DNA of 60,826 bases. Source: JANNMJ01 sp031397815 (GTDB lineage: Bacteria > Bacteroidota > Bacteroidia > Cytophagales > Hymenobacteraceae). A program made the position numbers and the translations under genes. The stretch spans positions 1-60,826 of the forward strand of contig JANNMJ010000220.1 in NCBI GenBank assembly GCA_031397815.1, read 5' to 3'. Under the pieces are notes generated by a model. It saw nothing but the letters and a program-made list of their open reading frames with translations, ran no database searches and had not been told where the DNA came from. Below are positions 48,411-57,600 of this stretch, in pieces; the first letter of the stretch is position 1; each line of letters starts with the position of its first letter.

Positions 48411-49295
48411 ATGCGGTTAACGTTGCTGATTGGGGCTGCGCTGTGCGCGCTGGCTCCTTTTTATTCTGTGGTGGCGCAGCCTGCGCTGGGGGCTGAGCAA
48501 AGCACCACGCTGGCCAGCAGCCCGAGTACGCGGCCCATCCCGCCCGCCGATCAGCTCTGGCGGAAAGCCATCTGGCGCTCTATCGACCTGCGCGAGAAGG
48601 CGAACAAGCCGCTTTTTGCCCAAGGTCATTGGGTCACGACGCTCCTCATCGACGCCGTGAAGCGCGGCGAGCTGGTGCCTTACGAGAACGATTCCTGTAC
48701 GAAAACGCTGGCCGTAACCGCATTTCGGGAGCGCCTGAAAATCCCCGGCGCCGACGCGGCCGTCAGCCAAGCCGAGCGCGACGCCGGTTTCGACACTCCC
48801 GCCGACCAAGCCGCCTCCGATGACGGCGCCTGGACCGCCGCCGGGCAGGCCACCACCAAGCCTACTGCACCGGTAGCCGTCAGCTACCTACCCCGGCAGC
48901 TCTACCAGCTCGACCTAAAAGAGCAGCTCACATTCGATAAGCGTCGCTCGCAGATGCGGCATCAGATCGAGAGCGTGACGATTACGATTCCGGCCGCCGA
49001 AACCCCCAAAGGGTACGACGTGCCCCTCGCCTCGTTCCGCTACGCCGACCTGGTGCGCGTCTTCCGCAACCACCCCGACGAGGCCATCTGGTTCAACGCC
49101 CAAAACTCCGCGCAGCACCGCAACCTAGCCGACGCCTTCGACCTCTGGCTGTTCTACTCGCGCATCACCAAAATCGAAAACCCCGACGATAAATCCCTCG
49201 CCGACCTCAACGGCGGCGACCGCGCCGGGCTTTTCGCCGGGCAGCAAGCCGCCGGGGATTTGGTAGAGTTTGAAGACCAGCTTTGGAGCCGGTGA
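48411..49295 (+). CDS. gldN: GldN/PorN-family gliding-motility/type IX secretion protein
   Basis: This 294-residue exported protein starts at MRLTLLIGAALCAL (signal peptide). It follows GldN along its length: WRKAIWRSIDLREKANKPLF (GldN core helix), LLIDAVKRGELVPYENDS, LKEQLTFDKRRSQM, LADAFDLWLFYSRITKIENP and the C-terminal VEFEDQLWSR. GldN forms the periplasmic ring of the T9SS with GldK. Normally it lies in a gldKLMN operon; here it stands alone, and several conserved positions differ (for example IESVTITIP in place of the usual GI.P segment). It may therefore be a second, divergent GldN. Confidence 0.82.
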   Translation: MRLTLLIGAALCALAPFYSVVAQPALGAEQSTTLASSPSTRPIPPADQLWRKAIWRSIDLREKANKPLFAQGHWVTTLLIDAVKRGELVPYENDSCTKTLAVTAFRERLKIPGADAAVSQAERDAGFDTPADQAASDDGAWTAAGQATTKPTAPVAVSYLPRQLYQLDLKEQLTFDKRRSQMRHQIESVTITIPAAETPKGYDVPLASFRYADLVRVFRNHPDEAIWFNAQNSAQHRNLADAFDLWLFYSRITKIENPDDKSLADLNGGDRAGLFAGQQAAGDLVEFEDQLWSR

Positions 49296-49400
49296 GCCGG
49301 AAATAGGCGGCGCTGAGGCGCAGGGGATCGGCTCCGGCTTCCCGTTTCACCGCCCCTAACCAGCCGCAGCCCCAAAGGCCACTTTTGCTCGGCCGCCTCC

Positions 49401-49408
49401 TATCTTTG
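49401..49408 (+). promoter_or_regulatory. TAnnTTTG -7 box for the acyltransferase gene
   Basis: TATCTTTG matches the consensus and lies 95 bp before the chosen ATG; an upstream in-frame TTG (49416) is only 8 bp away from it and is disfavoured. Confidence 0.5.
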
Positions 49409-49502
49409 TCATCTCTTGTCGCTTATCAAGCCAGCAGGGATAGACACTAAGGTAAATCCGGCGCGCTGGCAGCTACTCCTCCCATTTCCTTCTTCTCTAT
49501 CT

Positions 49503-50654
49503 ATGCCGGTCGACTCCCCCTCAGCGCCGTTGGTTGCTGCTCCTTCGGTTGATGCCTCCATCTCGGATTCACCAGCTACAGAAGCAAAGAAAGGAAAACA
49601 CGTGTATATCGTAGACGCGCTACGGGGCTTTGCCGCCCTGTGCGTATGTCTGATGCACTACACGAATGGAATGCTGCCTAAGCTAATCAATCCGATTACT
49701 AAGCCGCTTTTTTTCTGGGGTGGACAGGGCGTGACGATGTTTTTCGTCATTTCGGGCTTCGTGATCCCGTACGTGATGATCCAGCGAAAGTTCGAGCTGC
49801 GGAACTTCGGGTCATTCATCGGGAAGCGCTTTGTCCGTATTGATCCGCCTTCCTACATCTCCATGATCATGACGCTCATGCAGTGGTGGGCGATTGACAC
49901 GTTTTTTCACTCGCCAACGAAGGCCTTCGTTAATATCACAGGGCACCGGATCTTGCACAACATGATCTATACGGTGCCGTTTGTGGCGGGGCGGGATTAC
50001 TGGATCAACGGCGTCTTCTGGACGCTGGCGGTTGAATATCAATATTACTTCTGCATTGCGCTGTTGTTTCCATTGCTCATCCGCGGCGGCGCGTGGCTGT
50101 GGGTCTTGAGCGCCGTTATGTGTCTGCTGCCGTATGTACTGCGGCCGATCATTCTGGCGCAATACGGCGTTTTGGCGGACCATCTTTTCTTCACGCAGCA
50201 CGCCTGCGTGTTCTGGATGGGCGTACTGACGGCGTTTTCTTTTGCCGGACGAATCTCAACGCGCGCCTATCTGGGAGCGCTGGCGGTGCTCACGGGGCTG
50301 GCCTTTCACCAGGTCTACGTGCGGCTGACGGACACGAGCGTGCCCGATTTCGTTACGCCCTACTTCTACCCGACCCTGGCGCTCGCGGCGGCTCTGCTGA
50401 TTCGGTTCGTCCATCTACGAACGACTATCACGACGTTCCTCGGCGCGATCTCGTACTCGCTGTACCTCACGCACGGCGTGGTCGGCACTTCGCTGGAAGT
50501 CATTTTGATCAAGCTCATCGCGCCGACCTCCGACGCCATTCGTGTGCTGCATCAGGTGATCTGCGTGCTCTCAGCCATCGGGTTCGCCTACCTGTTTTAC
50601 CGTTTCGTGGAGCGGCCCTTCGTGCAGCTTGCCGGGCGTTTGTTCAAGCGCTGA
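49503..50654 (+). CDS. Acyltransferase 3 family membrane protein
   Basis: This 383-residue inner-membrane protein has about ten membrane helices. The N-terminal cytosolic tail (about 1-38) is disordered. TM1 has IVDALRGFAALCVCLMHY, with the conserved Arg and catalytic His; VFWTLAVEYQYYF later is the second signature. Such enzymes (OafA/NolL type) move acyl groups from the cytosol to envelope sugars. The substrate is unknown; a glycosyltransferase gene lies elsewhere in the window but not adjacent. Confidence 0.9.
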   Translation: MPVDSPSAPLVAAPSVDASISDSPATEAKKGKHVYIVDALRGFAALCVCLMHYTNGMLPKLINPITKPLFFWGGQGVTMFFVISGFVIPYVMIQRKFELRNFGSFIGKRFVRIDPPSYISMIMTLMQWWAIDTFFHSPTKAFVNITGHRILHNMIYTVPFVAGRDYWINGVFWTLAVEYQYYFCIALLFPLLIRGGAWLWVLSAVMCLLPYVLRPIILAQYGVLADHLFFTQHACVFWMGVLTAFSFAGRISTRAYLGALAVLTGLAFHQVYVRLTDTSVPDFVTPYFYPTLALAAALLIRFVHLRTTITTFLGAISYSLYLTHGVVGTSLEVILIKLIAPTSDAIRVLHQVICVLSAIGFAYLFYRFVERPFVQLAGRLFKR

Positions 50655-51020
50655 TACATCCAGCGTCGGAGCTTTCGCCGACACCCGCAACAAGCAAAAC
50701 CGCCGTCTTCCCTGATTAGGAAGACGGCGGTTTTTTCTTTTATGCCGCTGGCACCGCCGATGAAGACGCTGGCAATCGCTGCACTCGCTTCGAGTAATCA
50801 TGTTTGGAGCCGGTGAGGGGGTAGCCTCTGCCTTGGCACAGACGGTTCGCGACACTCGGGGGGGGGTGGCGCCCTATCAATTTGGATAGGTATCGAGCTA
50901 TCGCCCGCGAAGAAGCCTAAAGCGATAACTGAAGCACCCAGATGCGCTCGTTCCAAACAGTTGTCGTTTCTTGCTGCCCGAACTCGGACACACGCCAAGC
51001 CTCTTCAGAATCGACCCCGA
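50655..51020. other. Intergenic region
   Basis: Besides the terminator at 50696-50737, this stretch has a 10-nt G-run (50859-50866 region) and a small inverted repeat cctatc / gatagg (50873-50890). No gene is supported. Confidence 0.5.
50696..50737 (+). terminator. Rho-independent terminator after the acyltransferase gene
   Basis: The stem aaaccgccgtcttcc / ggaagacggcggttt is followed by a T-run, 42 bp after the stop. Confidence 0.92.
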
Positions 51021-51596
51021 ATGCTACTTATCGGCGATGTACACGGTCACTTGGATCGATTTCAGGAAAAACTGATTGGGGTGCCGCAATCGATTCAATT
51101 GGGAGACTTTGGTTTTCGGCATCAACACGAGTGGCATCTGGCTCACTATGACCCGACGCAACACCGGGTCCTGTTCGGCAACCACGACTATTACCCCGGT
51201 TTGCATTGGGCGCATTCCTTGGGAAATCATACTTATCTGCCCGAATACCGCCTGTTTGCGGTCCGAGGGGCCGATAGTATCGACCGCGACCGGCGCACGC
51301 AGGGCCTGAACTGGTGGCCGCAGGAGGAACTGACTTATGCGCAGGGCTTGGAGGCGCTGGATGCGTATGAAGCCGCGAAACCTGAGATCGTTCTGAGTCA
51401 CGATTGCCCCCAGAGCGTCGCCTTGAAATGGTATGGCATCAATCAACCAAGTCGCACCCGGCAATTGCTACAAGTGATGTTGGAGGCGCATCAGCCCCGC
51501 CTGTGGGTTTTCGGTCATCACCACCGGAGTCAGCAGCAAGTGCGCAATGGGGTTCAATTTCGCTGTTTGGCGGAGCTGGAGACGATGCTTCTCTAG
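51021..51596 (+). CDS. Calcineurin-like metallophosphoesterase
   Basis: This 191-residue cytosolic phosphoesterase starts at MLLIGDVHGHLDRF. All metal-binding motifs are present: GDVHGH, QLGDFGFRH, FGNHDYYPG, LSHDCPQS and FGHHHRSQ. It resembles small phosphoesterases found in phage and accessory regions, but codon use here matches the neighbours. The frame upstream of this ATG is not supported. Substrate unknown. Confidence 0.9.
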   Translation: MLLIGDVHGHLDRFQEKLIGVPQSIQLGDFGFRHQHEWHLAHYDPTQHRVLFGNHDYYPGLHWAHSLGNHTYLPEYRLFAVRGADSIDRDRRTQGLNWWPQEELTYAQGLEALDAYEAAKPEIVLSHDCPQSVALKWYGINQPSRTRQLLQVMLEAHQPRLWVFGHHHRSQQQVRNGVQFRCLAELETMLL

Positions 51597-51656
51597 AATC
51601 AATACCGAAAATTTATGCTGCTGAGCGAACTCGGTATGGCCAAATCCCAAAAAAGC

Positions 51657-51690
51657 AAAAGCCCCGTCTGCGCAATGCAAACGGGGCTTT
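51657..51690 (-). terminator. Terminator for tRNA-Ser
   Basis: On the minus strand AAAGCCCCGTTTGC / GCAGACGGGGCTTT plus T-run follows 4 bp after the tRNA; the flanking runs may also terminate the phosphoesterase gene. Confidence 0.85.
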
Positions 51691-51693
51691 CAG

Positions 51694-51780
51694 TAGAGAG
51701 GGGGGGATTCGAACCCCCGATACCCTTGCAGGTATAACGGATTTCGAATCCGTCGCATTCGACCACTCTGCCACCTCTCT
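51694..51780 (-). tRNA. tRNA-Ser (anticodon CGA)
   Basis: On the minus strand the acceptor AGAGAGG pairs with CCTCTCT, the anticodon stem ACGGA / TCCGT encloses TTCGAAA (anticodon CGA), a long variable arm (TATACCTGCAAGGGTATC) marks the serine class, and the T-arm is GGGGG TTCGAAT CCCCC. No CCA is encoded. A TACCTTTG box lies about 52 bp upstream. Confidence 0.96.
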
Positions 51781-51831
51781 GTGCAGAAACCGAGCGCGGC
51801 GTGGTCGGCTGGGAACCGCGCTTCGGGGGCG

Positions 51832-51839
51832 CAAAGGTA
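51832..51839 (-). promoter_or_regulatory. TAnnTTTG -7 box for tRNA-Ser
   Basis: TACCTTTG on the minus strand, 52 bp before the mature tRNA 5' end, matches the Bacteroidota -7 consensus. Confidence 0.6.
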
Positions 51840-51884
51840 GCCGGAGAGGGTGTAAACGCGCAAGCGCTGGGCAGGAAAAATCTC

Positions 51885-52853
51885 TTACTCGTCGTTGCGG
51901 GTGGCGTCGAGGGCTAATTGGGGGCTGTTGCGCTCTAGGCGCCGTGTGACGGCATCGATGCTGATGTTGATTTCGAAGCCGAGGACGAGCATCATACACA
52001 CGAAATCAAGCCAAACCATCACCCCTACCAACGCGCCGATGGTGCCGTAAAAGTGGTTGTAGGAGTTGAAAATGCGGATGTAAACCGTAAATAGAAACGA
52101 GACGAGGAAGATGAGGAGCGTCGCGACGACGGCACCGGCCGAGAAGAACGGCCATTTATCGTCCACGGCGGGTACGTAATAGTAGATGACCGAGGTAGTG
52201 GCGAAGAACAGCAGCAGCACGCTCAGCACTTTCAGGAGCGAGAGGAGCGCGGGGGTGGTCTGCTCGCTGAGCAGCTCGTGAAACACGAGAAAATCGACGA
52301 TGTAAGTACCGAAGAACAGGCCCGCCACGCTCAGCAGCAGCACCAACGACAGGATGATGGTGAGAGCGGTGGCAATGAGGCGCTTACGTAAGTAAGAGCG
52401 GTGCCGAAAGGTGTGGTATTTCTTGTCGAAAGCGTCGAGAAGGGCCATGATGCCGTTCGACGAGAGAATCAGCGCAAACAACACCCCCGTGCTGAGCAAG
52501 CCGCCGTGGGGAATGTTGATGATGTCGGCAATCGTGGTTTGGGTCGCGACGAACATCTCGCGCGGGATGGCGTCCTGAAGGGCGGCCATAATCTCGGCGT
52601 TGAGGTTCGCGACGGGGATGTACGGAATCAGTGTGAACAGGAAAATGATGGTCGGGAAGAGCGAGAGCGTGAAGTTGAACGCCATGTAACTCGCTCGTTT
52701 CGTGATAGAATCAAGCTTGAGCTGATGAATCAACTCATCGACTACATCGTATGCCGAAACCATCGCGCCGTCTTCCGCTGGAAAGCGGATGCCGCGCAGC
52801 CACACGATGAACCGGCGGTACGAGCGGCGCTGGGTAACGTGGCGGGTGAGCAC
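51885..52853 (-). CDS. YihY/BrkB-family inner-membrane protein
   Basis: This 322-residue protein has an amphipathic N-terminus (RRSYRRFIVWLRGIRFPAED) and about six membrane helices. Family features are SITKRASYMAFNFTLSLFPT, DAFDKKYHTFRHRSYLRKRL, and the C-terminal FYGTIGALVGVMVWLDFVCM. It was once called ribonuclease BN, but is not a nuclease; the role is unknown. A thioesterase and mltG lie upstream on the same strand. Confidence 0.92.
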   Translation of the reverse strand: MLTRHVTQRRSYRRFIVWLRGIRFPAEDGAMVSAYDVVDELIHQLKLDSITKRASYMAFNFTLSLFPTIIFLFTLIPYIPVANLNAEIMAALQDAIPREMFVATQTTIADIINIPHGGLLSTGVLFALILSSNGIMALLDAFDKKYHTFRHRSYLRKRLIATALTIILSLVLLLSVAGLFFGTYIVDFLVFHELLSEQTTPALLSLLKVLSVLLLFFATTSVIYYYVPAVDDKWPFFSAGAVVATLLIFLVSFLFTVYIRIFNSYNHFYGTIGALVGVMVWLDFVCMMLVLGFEINISIDAVTRRLERNSPQLALDATRNDE

Positions 52854-52898
52854 GGATTTAGGCGATTAAATTATTGATAACGAATCGATTCAAAGGCT

Positions 52899-53315
52899 TC
52901 AACCCTCGAAATACGGCATTAGCCGGGCGCGGATGTAATCGGGAATCCGCGTGGGCCGACCGGTGGCTTTCGAGGCGAAAACCAGCGTGGTGAACCCCGT
53001 GTTCAACAACTCCCCGGCTTCGTTACGGCATTCGACCTCAAACCGGATGGAGCTGGCGGTCGGCAGTTTCTCGACGCGCACGGTGAGGCCGAGTAAATCG
53101 TCGTAGCGCCCCGGTTTGTGGTAGCGGATGCCCAGCTCCACGACCGGCAGCATCACGTTCGCCTCGGTCTCCATGGCGGCGTAGGGCAAGCCGAGCGCCC
53201 GGAATGCCTCGGTGCGAGCTACTTCGTAATACGCCGCGTAATGACCGTAATAGACGTAGCCCATCTGGTCGGTTTCGGCGTAGCGCACGCGCAGGTAAGT
53301 GGTGTGGGTGAACAA
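52899..53315 (-). CDS. Acyl-CoA thioesterase (YbgC/4HBT family)
   Basis: This 138-residue hotdog-fold enzyme starts MFTHTTYLRVRYAETDQMGY; the Asp in YAETDQMGYVYYGHYAAYYE is the YbgC-type catalytic residue, and the segment RTEAFRALGLPYAAME follows. It hydrolyses acyl-CoA thioesters. It lies 21 bp downstream of mltG and 45 bp upstream of the YihY gene and is probably co-transcribed with both. Confidence 0.93.
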   Translation of the reverse strand: MFTHTTYLRVRYAETDQMGYVYYGHYAAYYEVARTEAFRALGLPYAAMETEANVMLPVVELGIRYHKPGRYDDLLGLTVRVEKLPTASSIRFEVECRNEAGELLNTGFTTLVFASKATGRPTRIPDYIRARLMPYFEG

Positions 53316-53336
53316 GTTAGCAGGAACTGGAAGCGG

Positions 53337-54449
53337 TTAATGGATACCGCGCTCGTTGAGGGCGGCGCGGTAACGGCGGGCGTTCGCCTGATGCTCCGAG
53401 ACGTTAGCCGCGAAGTTGTGGTAGCCGGAGAAGTCTTCTTTCGCGCAGAAATACAGGTACTTATGATCTTCGGCGTTGAGCACGGCGTTGAGGGCGCCTT
53501 TGGTAGGCAGCATAATCGGACCGGGCGGCAGGCCCTTTACGCGGTAAGTGTTGTACGGCGATTCGGTCTTGAGCATCTCGCCGGTTACGCGCCGAATCAG
53601 GAAATCGCCGGTGCGGCTGCCCACGGCGTACACCACGGTCGGGTCAGCTTGCAGGAGCATCCCCTGCCGCAGCCGGTTGAGGTACACGCCCGCAATGCGC
53701 GGCTGCTCATCGACGTGGAGCTGCTGCTCGCCCTGTACGATGGCCGCTAACGTGCTGACTTCCACGGGCGTCAGGCCGAGTTTTTCGGCTTTGGCGCGCC
53801 GCTCGGCCGTCCAATAGCGCTCGTAAGCGGCCTTCATTTTCTGGATGACGGAAACGGGCTGCGTCGTCCACCACGCCTCGTAGGTGTCGGGGAGGAAGAG
53901 CGAGAAGACGGTGGTGGTATCGAAGCCGAGGTCGAGGCTCTTCACGAAGGAAGGGTCGCGGAGGAGCGAATCGAACTCGCCCTTGCGCCCAGCAAACTCG
54001 CGGTCGAGCCGCGCCGTTAGGAGTTTCCGCAGCCGAACAGGTCGAACTGTGAACTTCACCGGCGTTTGTTCCCCGGCGCGTAAGCGGTTGATGAGCTGCA
54101 AGTTGGTCAGGCCTTCCGTCAGCTCGTAGAGGCCGGGCTTGACGTGCTCGTCGTAGTGCTTCAGCTTCGCGACGAAGTTGAACGACAGCTTATCGACGAT
54201 GGCGCCGGTGGCTTCGATGGAATCCATCGTGGCGCGGTAGCCTTGGCCGGGATGAATCCGGACGACCACACGCTTGCCGTCAGTGGCGATGTTCGAGGTG
54301 AAGAAGACCTGATAGAAGTAGTACGAGAAGCAGACGAGCAGAAACGCAAACAGCAGGAATCCACCGCGCAGGTATTTCTGACCTTGAGAAAGCTGGCCCG
54401 CTGGCGGACGGCGGCGGCGCGGGGTATTCGGCGGAGAAGAAGGAGTCAT
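53337..54449 (-). CDS. mltG: Endolytic transglycosylase MltG
   Basis: This 370-residue inner-membrane protein cuts nascent peptidoglycan strands. A basic, Pro-rich cytosolic tail (about 1-28) precedes one TM helix (about 30-50) and the LysM-like and catalytic domains. The signature AAIVQGEQQLHVDEQPRIAG followed by VYLNRLRQGMLLQADPTVVY is clear; the second acidic position of the IVxxE motif, presumably the catalytic Glu, is retained. It precedes a thioesterase gene. Confidence 0.93.
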   Translation of the reverse strand: MTPSSPPNTPRRRRPPAGQLSQGQKYLRGGFLLFAFLLVCFSYYFYQVFFTSNIATDGKRVVVRIHPGQGYRATMDSIEATGAIVDKLSFNFVAKLKHYDEHVKPGLYELTEGLTNLQLINRLRAGEQTPVKFTVRPVRLRKLLTARLDREFAGRKGEFDSLLRDPSFVKSLDLGFDTTTVFSLFLPDTYEAWWTTQPVSVIQKMKAAYERYWTAERRAKAEKLGLTPVEVSTLAAIVQGEQQLHVDEQPRIAGVYLNRLRQGMLLQADPTVVYAVGSRTGDFLIRRVTGEMLKTESPYNTYRVKGLPPGPIMLPTKGALNAVLNAEDHKYLYFCAKEDFSGYHNFAANVSEHQANARRYRAALNERGIH

Positions 54450-54686
54450 TCGGAAGATGAAAGCGGACGAAACGAAAAAAAGCGCCCCAAACAGTAACAG
54501 TTCGCCGGAATAAGCCGTCTGCTGTAAGCAGACGCGGGCGGTGTTACCGGTACGTTAGCCGAGCGCCCCAGACGGCGGCGGCGCAACTGCCCGGGCACCC
54601 GGATATTTGTGCTGCGGCAAAAATACCGCTCCGGCACAGGCCGCGCCGTGCTGCTTCTTACTTTGCTTCCACCTATTATTCAATCG
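54450..54686. other. Divergent intergenic region with perfect hairpin
   Basis: Between mltG and the T9SS protein gene, CGTCTGCT (54516-54523) and AGCAGACG (54527-54534) form a perfect 8-bp hairpin with a 3-nt loop, similar in sequence to the arms of the hairpin at 43143-43171. No T-run follows on either side. Confidence 0.6.
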
Positions 54687-57600
54687 ATGCTCACTTTTCC
54701 TCTTCCATTGATGCGCCGGACGGCTTTGGCGCTGGCGGCGCTGGCCCTCACGGGCACGGCCGCGCGCGCGCAGGGCGGCGGTGGCCCCGGCTCGCCGTCG
54801 GCGGTTACGCTCGGCGTTTACACGTTTACCGGCGCCCTCGGCGACGAAGCGACGTTCCCCGTCGATGCGCAACCCACGAACGGCACGTTCTCGGTGATGC
54901 GGCGCGGGGGCGGCTTGATGCCTTCTATCTCGGCGAACCGCTTCTCCGCGACCGGCTGGACAATGGCGACCGCGCCCGATACGGCCCAGTATTACGCCTT
55001 CCGGCTCACGGCGGCGGCTGGTTTTCAGGCGAATCTCGACTCGCTGGTTTTCGATGAGCGCCGGTCGGCTACAGGCGTCAGCGCGTGGCAGGTGCGGTCG
55101 TCGCTCGACGGTTTCGCGAGCGTAATCGCTGCTGATACCGTTCCTGATGACACCAACATCCGCACCCAGCGCATCGCGCTGAGCGGCGGTTTCAACACGG
55201 CCACTTCTGTCGAGTTCCGCATTTACGGCTTCGCTTCGGAAGCCGCTGCTGGTACTTGGCGCATGGATAATGTCCGGCTGGTCGGCGACATCGCACAAGC
55301 TGGCGCTTTGGTGCCGACCGTTTCGTTCTCGACTCCGAGCCGGACCGTTAGCGAAGGCGCCGGAGCCGTCACGATTCCCGTGAGCATCGTCAACCCGAGC
55401 GCCACGGCGGCCACCACGGTCGATGTAATGCTCGGCACCACCGGCACCGCGACCGCCGGTACCGATTTCACCTTCACCCCTGCTACTCAAACGCTCACGT
55501 TCCCTGCTGGCTCGACGGCCGCGCAGAACGTGACCATCACCCTTACCGACGACGCTATCGTCGAAGGCGCTGAAACGGTGGCGCTGGTGCTGATGACCCC
55601 GAGCACGGGTGCCGTGTTGGGCACGCCAGCGACATTTACGCTGACCATTGCGGATAACGATTCGACCTCGAACCCCGGTCCGACGCAGAATCCGCCGCTC
55701 GAAACCATCGCCGCCGTTACCGGTAACGATGCCGACGGCGTAGCCGACCGCCTCACTGACACCGTGCGCGTACGCGGCGTAGTGACCGGTCCGAACACCC
55801 GCACGGTCGGGTTCTCGTTCAGCATTCAGGATGCCACGGGCGGCGTGCTCGTGTTCAGCAGCGCGGCCGTTGGCCCCGTGACGGGCGTTCAGCCCGGCGA
55901 CCAAGTAGAAGTCCTCGGTCGCGTGACGCAGTTCAACGGCCTGACGGAGATTATTCCGGATTCGGTTTACCAGATTTCGACCGCTCAGCCGCTCCCGGCG
56001 CCGCGCACCGTGACGGCGATTGATGAATCGACGGAGAACGAAATCGTACAAATCGTCGGCCCGCTCACCCTGCCGACACCTTCGCAGTGGGTTGCGGCCG
56101 GTTCGGGCTTCAACGTGGACGTCACCGACGGCACCACCACTTACCAGCTGCGCATCGTGCGCGGCACCGACCTCTACAGCGCGCCCGCCCCGACGCAACC
56201 GTTCAGCGTCATCGGCGTGGGCGGGCAGTTCGATAACGCCTCGCCGTACCTCGAAGGCTACCAGCTGCTGCCGCGCTTCCTGACCGATATCGTTAACGAT
56301 TCGACCACAAACCCCGGTCCGACGCAGAATCCGCCGCTCGAAACCATCGCCGCCGTTACCGGTAACGATGCCGACGGCGTGGCCGACCGCCTCAACGACA
56401 CCGTGCGCGTACGCGGCGTGGTGACCGGCCCGAACACCCGCACGGTCGGGTTCTCGTTCAGCATTCAGGATGCCACGGGCGGCGTGCTCGTGTTCAGCAG
56501 CGCGGCGGTTGGCCCCGTGACGGGCGTTCAGCCCGGCGACCAAGTGGAAGTCCTCGGTCGCGTGACGCAGTTCAACGGCCTGACGGAGATTATTCCGGAT
56601 TCGGTTTACCAGATTTCGACCGCTCAGCCGCTCCCGGCGCCGCGCACCGTGACGGCGATTGATGAATCGACGGAGAACGAAATCGTGCAAATCGTCGGCC
56701 CGCTTACCTTGCCGACGCCGGCCCAGTGGGTCGCGGCCGGTTCGGGCTTCAATGTGGACGTTACCGACGGCACCACCACCTACCAGCTGCGCATCGTGCG
56801 CGGCACCGATCTCTACAACGCGCCTGCTCCAACGCAGCCGTTCAGCGTCATCGGCGTGGGCGGGCAGTTCGATAACGCCTCGCCGTACCTCGAAGGCTAC
56901 CAGCTGCTGCCGCGCTTCCTGACTGATATCGTTGTCGATTCTACGGCTGGCAGCCCGCGCGTGCAGTTCAGCATGGGCGCTATGTCGATGACCGAAGGCA
57001 ACGACAGCGTGATGGTCACCGTGACCCTCGTGAACCGGGATACCACCGTCGCCACGACCACGGTTGACGTGCAGCTCGCCACCACCGGCACCGCCACGGT
57101 CGGCACCGACTTCACCTTCGCGCCCGCCACCCAAACCCTCACGTTCGCGGCCGGTGTCACGTCGCAAACGCTGATGTTCGATATCATCGACGACACCGCC
57201 GTGGAGCCGAATGAAACCGTCGTGCTGAACCTGCTGAACGCCACGGGCGCCGCCCTCGGCACCCCGGCCACGTTCACGCTCACGATCATTGACAACGACT
57301 CGACCGGCCCGAACCCGCAAACGCCACCGCTGCGGACCATCGCTACGGCCGTCGCCACCGACGCGCAAGGCGTGGCTACGCTCGACGGTCAGGCCGTTCG
57401 GATTCGCGGTATCGTGACGTCGCCGAACATTCGCACCGCCGGTTATTCCGTGACCGTGCAGGACGCTTCGGGCTGGGGCATCACCGTCTTCCGCTCGACG
57501 GCAGTCGGCACGCAAGTGCTCAACCAAGGCGATGAAGTGGAAGTGGTCGGCGTAATCGACCAGTTCAACGGGCTGACCGAAATCATCCCCGACTCGTTCC

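Noticed and set aside
53337..54449. Loss of the MltG catalytic glutamate (IVQGE instead of IVEKE)
   Set aside because: The second acidic position is retained, and from memory the first position varies among Bacteroidota, so loss of activity is not supported.
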